A stretch of 64,000 nt of DNA from Massilia sp. 9096 (lineage in GTDB: Bacteria; Pseudomonadota; Gammaproteobacteria; Burkholderiales; Burkholderiaceae_D): assembly GCF_000745265.1 (NCBI RefSeq), contig NZ_JQNN01000001.1, positions 2,728,001 to 2,792,000 on the forward strand. The letters run 5' to 3'. The notes beneath the pieces are model-generated. The model was not told where the DNA came from, made no database searches, and was given only the letters and a program-made list of their open reading frames with translations. The translations under genes were made by a program, and so were the position numbers. Below are positions 37,926-48,251 of this stretch, one piece after another (the stretch's first letter is position 1; every line of letters begins with the position of its first letter).

Positions 37926-40280
37926 TCAGAACTTCAGGTTTGCGGTCAACATCGCCGAGCGCCCCGGCGCCACGCCGACGTAGTGCGGCGACGAGACCTT
38001 GTCGAAGTACAGCTTGTCGGTCAGGTTCTGCAAATTCAACTGCAGCGTGATGTCCTGGTTGACCGCGTAGCTGGCCATGGCGTCGAAGCGCGTGTAGCCC
38101 GGCGCCCACTTGTTGTTGTTGACGGTCGCGTAGACCTTGGACATCGTGTTCATGCCGAAGCCCGCGGTGAAGGCCTTGGTGAACGCGTAGGTCGTCCACA
38201 AGGTGGCGCTGTGGCGCGGCGTGGTCGGGAACACGTTGCCGTTGAACGGCGATGGGGCGTAGCGCGGATTGGCGGTCGTGCCGACGTTGACCGAGCCGTT
38301 GTCGGCGACGATGCCATGCAGGTAGGTGTAGCCGCCGAACACGCTCCACAGCGGCGTGATCTTGCCCGAGAAGCCGAACTCCGCGCCCTTGACTTCCTTG
38401 CGGCCGACGTTCTGCGTGGTCCCGTCAGGCGCGGTGACGCGGGCGTTGTTCATGTCGCTCTTGAAGATCGCGCCGGTCAGCGACAGGCGCCCTCCCGGCA
38501 TCACGTCCCACTTGGTGCCCAGCTCGATGTTCTTGCTGCGCTGCGGCTGCAGGTTCTGGATGACGCTGGTGAGCGCATCCAGGCCGTCGCCGGCGTCGTT
38601 GCCCGGCGGCGTTGCGGACGTCGCCCAGGCGAGATACACGCTGCCGTTGGTGGCCGGCTTGAACACCAGGCCGGCCTGGTAGCTCCAGAAGGTGCTGTCG
38701 ATCTCGGCGCGCGTGGCGGCCGTCGTCGTGCCCATGGTGGTGGGACCGGCGGCCGTGTCGAGCTTGCTGGTGAAGTCGTCGTAGCGCGCGCCCAGGTTCA
38801 GCTGCCACTGCGGCGTGAATTCGATCGTGTCGAAGGCATAGCCGGACTTGGTCTTGGTGGTCACGTGCGTGCGCGCGCTCGAGACGCTGCGCGTGTACAC
38901 CCACGGATCGTAGGGATTCGGGTCGGCAAGCAGGGTGCAGTTGTACAGCGTGGCGGCGCCCGAGGTCGGGCAGCTCGAGGTGTTGCCGGTCAACGGGTTG
39001 TTGATGCCGGGCGCGAAGATGTAGCTGCTGCGATCGCTCGCCTCGCGGTCGAATTCGATGCCGGCGTTATAGCTGTGGTGGATGCCGGCGGTGTCGAACT
39101 TGCCGGTGAGGCTGGTCACGTTGGCGAAAGTGTTGGTTTGCGTGGTGCGCGTGTTGGCGCGGCGCCAGACGGTGCCGTAGTTGACCGTGTTGCCCTTGGA
39201 ATCGTCGGGCTGGGTCCAGACGTAGTCGTTGTTCGACTTGCCGTAGCGGGTCACGTTGCGCAGTTCGGCGCCGTCCAAAGCGCCCTCCTGGAAGTTGTGG
39301 CGCAGGTCGACCGTGCCGATATCGCTCTTGGTGTCGCGGAAGTCGCGGTCCGCCAGGCCATAGAAGGTCGAGCGGTCGACGCCGAACGGCTCGCCGTTGC
39401 CGTTCCTGGCTAGGTTGCCGGTGGTGAGCGGGTTGTTGAACGGGATACCGGTGTCGGGAATCTCGTGCGTCGTCAGGTGGTACACGCTGACGATCGCCTG
39501 GTTCGGGCCACTCAGGCCGAAGGTGACGGTGGGGGCCACGCCCCAGCGCTTGCCGCCGACGACGTCGCGGCCCGGCACGTCGTTCTCGTGCGCCATCACG
39601 TTCAGGCGGAAAGCGCTGTCGCTGCCGATGTTGCGGTTGAGGTCGCCGGTGATGCGGCGGTACTTGTCGCTGCCGATACCGACCGTGGCGCGGTTGAAAT
39701 CGTAGGCCTGCGCGGTCTTGCTGATCAGGTTGACGCCGCCGCCCGCCGACGAGCGCCCGCCCAGCGCCGAGTTCGGTCCCTTGACCACTTCGACCTGCTC
39801 GACGTCGAAGATCTCGCGCGATTGCGAACCCGGATCGCGGATGCCGTCGACGTAGGTGTCGGTCTGGGCGTTGTAGCCGCGGATGAACAGGTTGTCGCCG
39901 ACCGGATTGCCGCCCTCGCCCGCGCCGATGGTGATGCCGGGCACGGTACGCAGCGCATCGGTCAGCGAGGTGGCGGCGGTCTGGGAAATGATCTCGGCCG
40001 GGACCACGGTGACGGATTTGGGCGTGTCGAGCAGCGGCGCGGTGAATTTCGCGTTGTTCGAAGTCTGCTGGGCCTGCTGGGCGCCGGTGACTTGCACCAC
40101 GGGCACGGCCTTTTGCGCGGCGTCGGCAGCGTCATCAAAGGGGCCGGCGTGCGCGGCGAGCGGCAGGCCGAGGCCGGCCAGCATCGCCAGGGCGGAGCCA
40201 GGCAAGGCGCGGGCATGCTTGCGGCTGCGGATGAAGCCGGCGCCTTGGGCCGGGGTCGTGATGGATGTCGTGGTGGTCAT
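37926..40280 (-). CDS. TonB-dependent siderophore receptor (catecholate, Fiu-like)
   Basis: 784 residues from ATG 40280. The signal peptide has a long charged N-region, with cleavage near AAHAG. A TonB-box-like PVVQVTGA precedes the plug (about 75-185: [73 protein letters not shown]). The 22-strand barrel ends in TANLKF with the terminal Phe. It takes up ferric catecholate-type siderophores across the outer membrane. A Fur box lies 55 bases upstream and piuC downstream, as with E. coli fiu-ybiX. Confidence 0.92.
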   Translation of the reverse strand: MTTTTSITTPAQGAGFIRSRKHARALPGSALAMLAGLGLPLAAHAGPFDDAADAAQKAVPVVQVTGAQQAQQTSNNAKFTAPLLDTPKSVTVVPAEIISQTAATSLTDALRTVPGITIGAGEGGNPVGDNLFIRGYNAQTDTYVDGIRDPGSQSREIFDVEQVEVVKGPNSALGGRSSAGGGVNLISKTAQAYDFNRATVGIGSDKYRRITGDLNRNIGSDSAFRLNVMAHENDVPGRDVVGGKRWGVAPTVTFGLSGPNQAIVSVYHLTTHEIPDTGIPFNNPLTTGNLARNGNGEPFGVDRSTFYGLADRDFRDTKSDIGTVDLRHNFQEGALDGAELRNVTRYGKSNNDYVWTQPDDSKGNTVNYGTVWRRANTRTTQTNTFANVTSLTGKFDTAGIHHSYNAGIEFDREASDRSSYIFAPGINNPLTGNTSSCPTSGAATLYNCTLLADPNPYDPWVYTRSVSSARTHVTTKTKSGYAFDTIEFTPQWQLNLGARYDDFTSKLDTAAGPTTMGTTTAATRAEIDSTFWSYQAGLVFKPATNGSVYLAWATSATPPGNDAGDGLDALTSVIQNLQPQRSKNIELGTKWDVMPGGRLSLTGAIFKSDMNNARVTAPDGTTQNVGRKEVKGAEFGFSGKITPLWSVFGGYTYLHGIVADNGSVNVGTTANPRYAPSPFNGNVFPTTPRHSATLWTTYAFTKAFTAGFGMNTMSKVYATVNNNKWAPGYTRFDAMASYAVNQDITLQLNLQNLTDKLYFDKVSSPHYVGVAPGRSAMLTANLKF

Positions 40281-40334
40281 GGAAGTGGTCGTGGGTCCGG
40301 TTCGTCTTTGCTCTCTCTCGCGAACCGTAACATT

Positions 40335-40353
40335 AATGAGAACGATTCGCATT
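40335..40353. promoter_or_regulatory. Fur box upstream of the TonB receptor
   Basis: 19 bases with arms AATGAGAA and TTCGCATT (seven of eight symmetric positions), flanked by AT-rich sequence, between the divergent TonB-receptor and DUF2863 genes. It matches the Fur consensus well. Confidence 0.75.
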
Positions 40354-40504
40354 ATGATTATTGTTGACCCGTTTGACAAGCCGCGTCGCTCATCGTGCCC
40401 GTCTTGTATGAAGGCATGTGGCCGAATCAACTACAATACCGGGGATAAGGGTTTATCATGACCCTCCAACGACCGAATCACTACCAAAGAGACACCCAAG
40501 CGCT

Positions 40505-41764
40505 ATGCGTCGCCCCTCCAAAGATTCATCCAGACTATCGGCAGAAAGCCAGCGTCTCATCAGCCTCAGCAAGGCCATCGTCCAGGCCGCCAGCCGTGTC
40601 GAAGAACGGACCTGGGAGCGCAACCTCGACGCGCAACTGCAGAAGTTACTCAAGACCAATCACCAGGAAAGCATCGACGCCGCCCTCAACGTCCTGTTCA
40701 AGGGCGACCTGGCCGTGTACGACGTGCTGATGGACGGCGTCGAGGCCGTCAGCGAATCGTCGACCATGGTCGAACAAGGCGCCGACGGCGCCGAGACCAC
40801 CTGGCAAGCCCTGCTGGTCGCCGCGCCGATCCTGGCCTGGACCCGTTTCGCCATCGCCTCCGGCACGATCCCGAACGACATCCTGGGCGCGCTGACCGCG
40901 CACTTCTCGGCCCACCTGCTGGCCGAAGGCGCGCAGGCGGCGATCGCTCCGACCCTGTATTCGATCGACCAGCTGCCACGCACCCACGCCGACACCTATG
41001 CGCTGACCCACAAGCTGGCCCAGGCCGCGCACAAGAACGGCAAGAACGGCGTGAAGCCGGCCGAACCCGGCCCGGACACCTCGCAGTTCCTGGCCGACAC
41101 CCGCTACCTGCTGGTGGCCGTGGTCGCGCCCCAGGGCGCCCCGCTGTTCCGCTGGCAGGAGCCGCAGCACCACGTCCACTTCGAAACCGAACGCGACGCC
41201 GCGCTCGAGCAATGGCGTGCCCAGGCCGGGCCGAACATCGGGCGCCTGCTGCCGGGCTGCGGCGTCGAGCTGCTGCTGCCGGAAGCGTATTACGTCGCCT
41301 GCCGCGAAGCCGACAAGGAGATCCGCCCAGTCTCCATCCGCGCCGCCGTGCATTACCTGACCCACACGCTTGGCGTCGAGCCGAACGACCTGCGCGCCGT
41401 GATCGCCGGCTTCGGCGACGAAGTCAACGACAACCAGGTCGACGAATACCGCGTCGGTTTCACGCTGCGCCAGCAGCCCGACGTGGTCTACGGCATCGTC
41501 TGGCCGCTGTACGGCCAGGAAGACGAGGAAGGCACGCCGATGGAAGGCCCGGCCGGCGGCGGCGAGCGTCCGACGGCGCCGATCGACGAGATCGTCAAGC
41601 ACCTGAACGAGGTCGGCATCGCCCACGTCAAGCGCATCGGCGAACGTTACGTCGCCGAGTACTGCGACGACTGCGGCGCGCCCCTGTTCGCCGACCCGAG
41701 CGGCGAGCTGGTGCATGCGGAAATGCCCGAGGATACGCCGGCGGGGAATGAGCATTTTCACTAA
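40505..41764 (+). CDS. DUF2863 family protein
   Basis: 419 residues from ATG 40505 (MRRPSKDSSRL). A mixed alpha/beta cytoplasmic protein with NLDAQLQKLLKTNHQESIDAALNVLFK, a middle domain, and a C-terminal region with EYCDDCGAPLFADPSGELVH, whose C-x2-C pair could bind zinc. DUF2863 is largely confined to Betaproteobacteria and its function is unknown. It is transcribed away from the iron genes and closed by a strong terminator. Confidence 0.85.
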   Translation: MRRPSKDSSRLSAESQRLISLSKAIVQAASRVEERTWERNLDAQLQKLLKTNHQESIDAALNVLFKGDLAVYDVLMDGVEAVSESSTMVEQGADGAETTWQALLVAAPILAWTRFAIASGTIPNDILGALTAHFSAHLLAEGAQAAIAPTLYSIDQLPRTHADTYALTHKLAQAAHKNGKNGVKPAEPGPDTSQFLADTRYLLVAVVAPQGAPLFRWQEPQHHVHFETERDAALEQWRAQAGPNIGRLLPGCGVELLLPEAYYVACREADKEIRPVSIRAAVHYLTHTLGVEPNDLRAVIAGFGDEVNDNQVDEYRVGFTLRQQPDVVYGIVWPLYGQEDEEGTPMEGPAGGGERPTAPIDEIVKHLNEVGIAHVKRIGERYVAEYCDDCGAPLFADPSGELVHAEMPEDTPAGNEHFH

Positions 41765-41816
41765 ATTCGGATCAGGAATGCCGGCTCCTTGACGGGCTGG
41801 TTTGTGCAGGAAACTA

Positions 41817-41848
41817 ACGGATTCACGTGTCGCGTGAATCCGTTTTTT
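41817..41848 (+). terminator. Rho-independent terminator after DUF2863
   Basis: Perfect 11-bp stem ACGGATTCACG / CGTGAATCCGT with loop TGTCG and six T. Confidence 0.93.
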
Positions 41849-41957
41849 ATTTAGCGTCGGATATTTATCGATATCAATGTCGAGCGGGAGGAGGTCCTTA
41901 CCATTGATCTTTGCTGAACAGAGCAGCTAGCGAAATGTGCTTAGCGAGGATCGTTGA

Positions 41958-44708
41958 ATGAATCTCAAGGACGTACTGGATTTATTTACCGGCATATCCG
42001 AAGCGAATCGTCCCATCCGCTTACGGCTGTCACAAGGACTGCGGGTACTCGACGATGTGCTGATGGTCAAGCGCCTGACCGGACGAGAGACGATGTGCGG
42101 CGGACTCGAATACAGGCTCTTGTGCCTGTCCGCTCGTGCCGATCTAGCGTTGAAAGAATTCATTGCATTACCGGCGGAGCTCCAGTTCGTGACCGATCGC
42201 GGCGACATCCGTGCCGTGTGTGGCATCGTGGCGCAAGCATCGGCCGGTCAAAGCGATGGCGGCCTTGCCACGTATGAGCTGGTGATACGCGATGCATTGG
42301 CCTTGATGGCGCATCGTACGAACACTCGGATTTTCCGCAATCGCAACGAGCTGGACATCACGCAAGTCATCCTGGACGAATGGCGCCAGAACAACCCGGT
42401 GCTGGCTAAAGCCTTTGACGTGGATTGGTCCAGCGTTTGCGGAACCTACCCCACCCGCGAATTCACGATGCAGCAGAACGAGTCCGATGCGGATTTCTTG
42501 CGTCGATTATGGAAACGGCGCGGTATCGCATGGTTTATACGTTCTGGACAAGCCAGCAATTTGCACAGCCAGGATACGCCGGCGCATGCCCTGGTGCTGT
42601 TCGATGATGCGTTCAAGCTGTCGCAAAACGCTGCTGGCGTCGTGCGCTATCACCGGGATGACGGAACCGAGCAACGCGACACTGTATTTGTGTGGAGTCC
42701 GGTACGCGTGCTCAAACCCGGCAACGCAACGCGCCAGAGCTGGGATTACCTTCAAGGGCGTCTCACGACCAACGTTACACCTTCGCGCGCTGATCAAGGC
42801 CCGTACGGTAATCGGTTCGCCGCCAGTCTCGACGACTACCTGATCGACGTACCACATGCAGGCGATGATGGCGCCGACTACCGCCGGCTCGGCGACTTGC
42901 GCATGCAGCGTCACGAATACGAATCCAAGTGTTTTCATGGCGAAGGCAGTGTACGCAGCTTGTGCGTCGGAGAATGGATCACCTTGAGCGGGCATCCGGA
43001 AATCGATACGCATTCTGACAACGAACGTGAATTCATCCTTACGTCGCTGGAAGTTGATGCGGAAAATAACCTTCCCAAGGCGGTCGAGAGCCGGGTGGAA
43101 CGACTATTTTCTCTCAATCACTGGCATGACGGGCCGTCCGGCCACGCGCTACGGCAAGCCAGCGAAGAGCGACATATGCGCTATACCAATCGCTTTACTT
43201 GCATACGCCGTGGTATTCCAATCGTTCCGGCTTTCGATCCGCGCATCGACTTGCCGCGCCCACAGCTGCAAAGCGCAATTGTGGTAGGCCCGGCTGGCGA
43301 AGAAGTGCATTGTGACGAATATGGCCGGGTCAAGGTGCGCTTCCCCGGCACCAGACCGGAGGACCACGATCATGCACAAGGCGCCGGCGCCAGCGATAGC
43401 GACCGCGACTCGGCCTGGATACGTGTGTCCAGTACCTGGGCCAGCAATCAATGGGGAATGATCACGCTACCGCGCGTGGGCGATGAAGTCATTATCGATT
43501 TCCTGGGCGGCGATCCGGACAAGCCGATCATCGTTGGACAAGTCTACGGCGGCATAGCGCCGCCTCCTTCATTCAGCCATACCGGCACACTTCCTGGAAA
43601 CCGATACCTGGCCGGTATCAAGAGCAAGGAAGTGCAAGGCCTGCGCTACAACCAGCTGAGGCTGGACGACACGCCTGCGCAGATCAACGCACAGCTTTCG
43701 TCGCAACACGGTCAAAGCGAGCTGAATCTGGGATGGCTCACTCACCCGCGCAACAATGGAAAAGGCAAGGCCCGAGGCGAAGGGGCTGAACTGCGCAGCG
43801 ACAATGCCGTCGCACTCAGGGGTGCACAAGGCGTGCTCATCAGTGCTGCAGCAAGCCCAAAAGCCGGCGGTAAACAATTGGACCGTGCCGAACTGATCGG
43901 CTTGGTCGAGGCCATGCAAGGTGTACAAAAGCAGCTGGCCGCGCTCGCGGCGACACATCATGCGGACGATACCGACGACAAGGAGCTCAAGCAACTGGTC
44001 GAGTACCTCAAAGGCTGGGAAGCCGGCAGCAATACCGACAGTGACGGCTCGGGTCCAGGCGGCGGAGCTGTCGTAGCGGTCACAGCGCCAGCAGGTGTGG
44101 CGATGACGAGTCAGGACAACATCGCGATCGGCGCGCAGACACACGTTGACCTCGTCAGCATTGGGAATACGCAGCTGTCGGTCGGTAAAAAACTGCTCGC
44201 TCGTGTATCGGACAGTATCAGCCTGTTTGCCCATCGGCTTGGCATCAAGCTCATCACGGCCAGCGGCAAACTCGAGCTGCAAACGCATGGCGATGACATC
44301 GAACTTACGTCCGCCAAGCGCATCGTCCTGACTGCCAACGACGAAATCGTGCTGCAAGCCCCAAAGGTACGATTTGTAGCCAGAGGCGCGCAAATCGATC
44401 TCGGCGGTGGCGTCATCACGCAGCAAAGCAGTGGCGATCACACGATCAAGTCCTCGAAATTCGCACATGTCGGACCAGGCGACGGCAGTCCGGCGGGCGT
44501 AACGCTACCCGGCAGCGATCAGGCGCATGACCAGCAAACCGTGCTGCGCTGGATCGGCACCGACGAACCGATGAAAAACCAGCGTTATCGCATCGTTACC
44601 GAGGATGGGCGAACGTTGGAGGGACGTACCGATGCAAATGGCATGACTGAGCGTTTTACCAGCACGATTCCTTTTGGCCACTACACGATCGAAGCGCTCG
44701 ACGATTGA
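41958..44708 (+). CDS. vgrG: Type VI secretion spike protein VgrG with DUF2345 and C-terminal extension
   Basis: 916 residues. The gp27-like N-terminal part (about 1-380) has FTMQQNESDADFLRRLWKRRGIAWFI. The OB/gp5 domain (about 425-540) has VHCDEYGRVKVRFPG, DSAWIRVSSTWASNQWG and PRVGDEVIIDFLGGDPDKPIIVG. The DUF2345 domain (about 570-830) is followed by a tail (about 860-916) with DEPMKNQRYRIVTEDGRTLEGRTD, the transthyretin/carboxypeptidase-like extension that loads lipase effectors. It starts the effector module and overlaps nothing upstream. No T6SS structural genes are in the window, so this is an orphan VgrG island. Confidence 0.93.
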   Translation: MNLKDVLDLFTGISEANRPIRLRLSQGLRVLDDVLMVKRLTGRETMCGGLEYRLLCLSARADLALKEFIALPAELQFVTDRGDIRAVCGIVAQASAGQSDGGLATYELVIRDALALMAHRTNTRIFRNRNELDITQVILDEWRQNNPVLAKAFDVDWSSVCGTYPTREFTMQQNESDADFLRRLWKRRGIAWFIRSGQASNLHSQDTPAHALVLFDDAFKLSQNAAGVVRYHRDDGTEQRDTVFVWSPVRVLKPGNATRQSWDYLQGRLTTNVTPSRADQGPYGNRFAASLDDYLIDVPHAGDDGADYRRLGDLRMQRHEYESKCFHGEGSVRSLCVGEWITLSGHPEIDTHSDNEREFILTSLEVDAENNLPKAVESRVERLFSLNHWHDGPSGHALRQASEERHMRYTNRFTCIRRGIPIVPAFDPRIDLPRPQLQSAIVVGPAGEEVHCDEYGRVKVRFPGTRPEDHDHAQGAGASDSDRDSAWIRVSSTWASNQWGMITLPRVGDEVIIDFLGGDPDKPIIVGQVYGGIAPPPSFSHTGTLPGNRYLAGIKSKEVQGLRYNQLRLDDTPAQINAQLSSQHGQSELNLGWLTHPRNNGKGKARGEGAELRSDNAVALRGAQGVLISAAASPKAGGKQLDRAELIGLVEAMQGVQKQLAALAATHHADDTDDKELKQLVEYLKGWEAGSNTDSDGSGPGGGAVVAVTAPAGVAMTSQDNIAIGAQTHVDLVSIGNTQLSVGKKLLARVSDSISLFAHRLGIKLITASGKLELQTHGDDIELTSAKRIVLTANDEIVLQAPKVRFVARGAQIDLGGGVITQQSSGDHTIKSSKFAHVGPGDGSPAGVTLPGSDQAHDQQTVLRWIGTDEPMKNQRYRIVTEDGRTLEGRTDANGMTERFTSTIPFGHYTIEALDD

Positions 44709-44724
44709 TTACAGGAGGAGAACA

Positions 44725-46475
44725 ATGCCGACCGCAGAACATCCGTTACCCGCGAAACAAAACAAAGGGGCTGCGCGCAAGGCTGAAGGCTTTGCGACAC
44801 CGAAGGAGGACAAGAAGCCGCAGTGCGCGCGTTTTTTGCCTACACGAGTGTTACCGATCATCTTTCTACCCGGGATTATGGGATCGAATTTGCGGATGAG
44901 TGAGCAGCGGCAGAAGGAATTGAAGCAGAAGGACAATATCGCTTGGCGACCAGATAGTCTTGGCGCATCAACCGTAGCTAAGAATGCGGATAGTTCGCCT
45001 CGCGAACGACAATTACGCCTAGACCCATTACAAACTACAGTGGACATTTATGATGCTTCCGCCCCAACCAAGATCAGCGGCGACGAAAGGAATGCAAATG
45101 TAAAGCTAAATAAATATCTTCGATCACCCCTCCTGATAGATGACCCAACTGGCGCAAAAAATGGGCGTACTGCGGTGCAAAAGGCTCGAGCAAGAGGCTG
45201 GGGCGAGGTATTTTTCGGAAGCTACGGGGAGCTGTTACAGCATCTAGAATCGCGCTTAAATAAACCTTTTTTTGAAGGCCAACTAAGGCAAGAATGGCGT
45301 GATGTTGTCAACGTTGATCCTCATTTCTGGTGTGCCGACCCAAGCCTACCTCAGCAGCCCTTGACAGAAGATGAGCTCAAAGCGGTTGTAAATAACTGCT
45401 GGTTTGCCGTATATGCTTGGGCTACAACTGGTTACAATGCAATGGGGTCAGCGCTCAGATTCTCGCCTCTCGGGTCAACAAAATCGTTGACGATTTAAAA
45501 AAACTTAACTACGAATGCGATAAAGTGATAATTGTCACTCATTCCATGGGAGGATTAGTTGGCAGAGCTTTAATCCATCCGGAATATGGAAACTTGCAGG
45601 ACAAAGTTCTAGGAATCGTACACGGCGTAATGCCTGCGATAGGCGCTCCTGCAGCCTATAAAAGGATAAGAGCGGGCTTTGAAGACTCAGGCATAATGCA
45701 CGGACCAACAGAAAGCCTGAGTGCCAAGGTAGCCGGCAATTACGGGGATGAAGTTACAGCGGTACTGGCAAATTCTCCAGGCGGACTGGAACTACTACCC
45801 AGCCAAGCCTACGGCAATGGATGGCTACGAGTCGTGCAAAATGGGCACGAGCTCGAAAGATGGCCAAAACAAGAAGACCCATACGAAGAGATCTACAAAG
45901 TAAAGGGAAAATGGTATTCACTTATCCGGACGGAATGGATTAATCCATCCAAATACGACCCGAGTCATGGGGGCGGAACATTCGATCGGACGTGCGAATA
46001 TATTGACCAAGCTAAGGCTTTTCATCAGAAAATCACAGGCACTTATCATCCCAACAGCTACGCGCATTATGGTGAAGATCCAGAGCGGTTGAGCTTTGGC
46101 GAAGTAATATGGCAAATTAGCAGGAATTGCGCAGACATCAGTGATTGGAAGAACTGGCCTATTGTAAGCGACACAAAGCAAGGTAAGTTAGAGCTTGTTC
46201 GCTGGGATTGGAAGCATCCTGATAAGGCTTTTCCGCCACGTGTTGGAGCTGCTGTTCCCAACTCCATCTATGCCACGATTCTCCCACCCACAGCATCAGG
46301 CGACCAGACTGTTCCGACCAAGTCTGCTGAACACCAACTGAGAAGTAAAAAATTCAGGGGCATATTCCGCCAGCTTTGTTACGAACATCAGTCAAGTTAC
46401 AAAGATCCCCGAGCAGTCGCATCCACTTTATATAGTATTGTGCGTATCGCTCAGACCGCAAAATGGGGCTGTTGA
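44725..46475 (+). pseudogene. T6SS alpha/beta-hydrolase (phospholipase) effector, frameshifted
   Basis: AGGAGG lies seven bases before ATG 44725. The first part has LPTRVLPIIFLPGIMGSNLR, the oxyanion-type loop of lipases, and runs to CWFAVYA. At 45417-45418 the sensible frame moves by -1: GYNWLQCNGVSAQILASRV continues directly, with the nucleophile in VTHSMGGLVGRAL (Ser codon 45543), an Asp/His region in ASGDQTVPTKSA and the end at 46475. A single missing base explains the break; without it, VYA-x-GYNW would be continuous. The uninterrupted protein would be about 583 residues. It lies between vgrG and a Tli4-like immunity gene, so it is a Tle-type antibacterial phospholipase. The DNA is clearly more AT-rich than the genome. 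Confidence 0.82.
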
Positions 46476-46488
46476 GGAGATCACTTCT

Positions 46489-47970
46489 ATGATTGCGATA
46501 CGATCGTATATCTTTTCTTTATTCTCTGGAATTTTGATGCTATCCGGATGTAATCACCATCAACAAAAATCAAAGAATCCGACTATGACCTCCATCTCTC
46601 CTAATGTTCAAAACATGCTCGAGAAGAACAAGACTGTCTGCTTTGGAAGATTCTTAATAGATTTACCGGAATCAGCGACAGTTGTTTGGGGCGACGTTGC
46701 TATCCCTCTTGGAATAGAGATCTACCAGAATGATGCGGCCCATGTAGAGCTTCTCGCACAAAAATTCATTGATGAACTCAACAACTCTAAAGCCATATAC
46801 CACAATAACGTCTCTCTGCTCATATCCGTGGATGAAGTGAAACAACCTAAAGGAAAAATAATTACCGGATATGAGAATTCGGTATCAATTAATTCGCTAA
46901 AAATAAACGGTTACTTTACCTCGAGCGATGATGGCATAATTATAAATGCGCGACCGTTGAAGGATAAAAAGGATGTTAGCATATCGCTTATTAACAGTAT
47001 GGCGCAGCGATTACGCCAACGCGCCAAGGAAAACATACCAATCAATCCAGGCAACTGCATCAATAAGGCATTTCTAGCAGATGACTTGAATCAAAACAAT
47101 AACGATTTTGAGCACATCAGAATTGGATTTCGCTTAAAGGAATTTCCAGACGCTCATTTATCGATTTACGTCGCCCCTTCGAATTCCGATGACCTGGAGA
47201 GTGACTCGCTTGAAGCACAGTGGAAACGCATGAAAGAATACCCTGCCACTTCCGAATTCAAAAAGGCGCTCGCAAACACTAAATTTTTCCGTGAAAGTCC
47301 ACGCCAGATATATGACTGGAAAACAGGCTATGAGGTATTGATGCGTTCACCCGATGAGGACGGTTCGTTCTCGCATCACGACTTCCAACTGAAATTCGTA
47401 GGCGTGCCGCATGATCCCTATAAACCCTACGCCGACATCCAATTCCAAACCGGCGTCGCCGACAACGCTGCCGGCGCCACCCAAGCCAGCCTGACTGACG
47501 ACGAAGCGATCGCGGTTTGGGACAAGATCACCAGCACCATTCGCGTACGTCCAACGAGCGCTACACCAACCAAGACTGCAGGCACCGATACAGCACCACG
47601 ACTACCGCTCGGCGAGCTCGCTGCCACCGGACGCACCTGCCCGCAAACCGGCTGGTGGGAGCCTAGCGAATCAGAAAGCATGAAAGGCGAGCGGCGCCAA
47701 CACATCAAGGCCGGCGAACGCATGCCGCATGTGGTCTCGCTCGGCGAGCCATCGATCTGGCAAAAGCTCAGGAGAGAACGCCCCACCTACCGTAGCGGAA
47801 CGGTATGGAAGCTGGTCAGCTACGATGACGCCGCGACCCACAACGATATGCCGATACCGAACCCGGCGATCGCGCAAGCGCCCTCATCAAGCGACATGTC
47901 GAAAGACGCATCGAACGGTACGATCGACGCCAGCGGGAATGAGAAGACGCCACCTCAACATAAAGGCTAA
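46489..47970 (+). CDS. Tli4-like T6SS immunity lipoprotein
   Basis: 493 residues from ATG 46489 (GAGGAG upstream). The signal ends in the lipobox LSGC (Cys at about 21). A Tli4-type N-domain opens KTVCFGRFLIDLPE, and a second domain ends DDEAIAVWDKITSTIRVR (about 345). An extra C-terminal region (about 360-460) has RTCPQTGWWEPSE and MPHVVSLGEPSIWQKL, a motif seen near other T6SS/Rhs genes. It should block the cognate lipase in the periplasm. The first two thirds are AT-rich while the last third has host-like GC, suggesting a mosaic gene. Confidence 0.8.
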   Translation: MIAIRSYIFSLFSGILMLSGCNHHQQKSKNPTMTSISPNVQNMLEKNKTVCFGRFLIDLPESATVVWGDVAIPLGIEIYQNDAAHVELLAQKFIDELNNSKAIYHNNVSLLISVDEVKQPKGKIITGYENSVSINSLKINGYFTSSDDGIIINARPLKDKKDVSISLINSMAQRLRQRAKENIPINPGNCINKAFLADDLNQNNNDFEHIRIGFRLKEFPDAHLSIYVAPSNSDDLESDSLEAQWKRMKEYPATSEFKKALANTKFFRESPRQIYDWKTGYEVLMRSPDEDGSFSHHDFQLKFVGVPHDPYKPYADIQFQTGVADNAAGATQASLTDDEAIAVWDKITSTIRVRPTSATPTKTAGTDTAPRLPLGELAATGRTCPQTGWWEPSESESMKGERRQHIKAGERMPHVVSLGEPSIWQKLRRERPTYRSGTVWKLVSYDDAATHNDMPIPNPAIAQAPSSSDMSKDASNGTIDASGNEKTPPQHKG

Positions 47971-47972
47971 AG

Positions 47973-48239
47973 ATGCCCAATGTGATTCGTGTGGGTGACC
48001 CAACTTCCCACGGCGGCAAAGTCGAAAGCGTGAGCGCAACCCATTTCACAGTAGCCGGTATCGCGGTCGCATGCGTCGGCGACAAGTGCAGTTGCCCGAT
48101 CAAAGGACACGACAACTGCACGATCGCCGAAGGCGATCCGCATCACGTCATCAACGGCGTCGCGGTCGCATATGACGGCCACAAGACCACATGCGGCGCC
48201 ACCTTGGGCACAACGATAGGCAACTTCAGCAAACAATAG
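47973..48239 (+). CDS. PAAR-domain T6SS spike tip protein
   Basis: 88 residues. The single PAAR domain has RVGDPTSHGGKV, FTVAGIAVACVGDKCSCPIKGHDNCTIAEG and VAVAYDGHKTTCGATL; His and Cys residues are placed as the zinc ligands of the conical tip. It caps the VgrG trimer and helps carry the effector. It starts two bases after the immunity gene and ends the module; the next gene is convergent. Confidence 0.93.
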   Translation: MPNVIRVGDPTSHGGKVESVSATHFTVAGIAVACVGDKCSCPIKGHDNCTIAEGDPHHVINGVAVAYDGHKTTCGATLGTTIGNFSKQ

Positions 48240-48251
48240 ATCAAAACAAAC

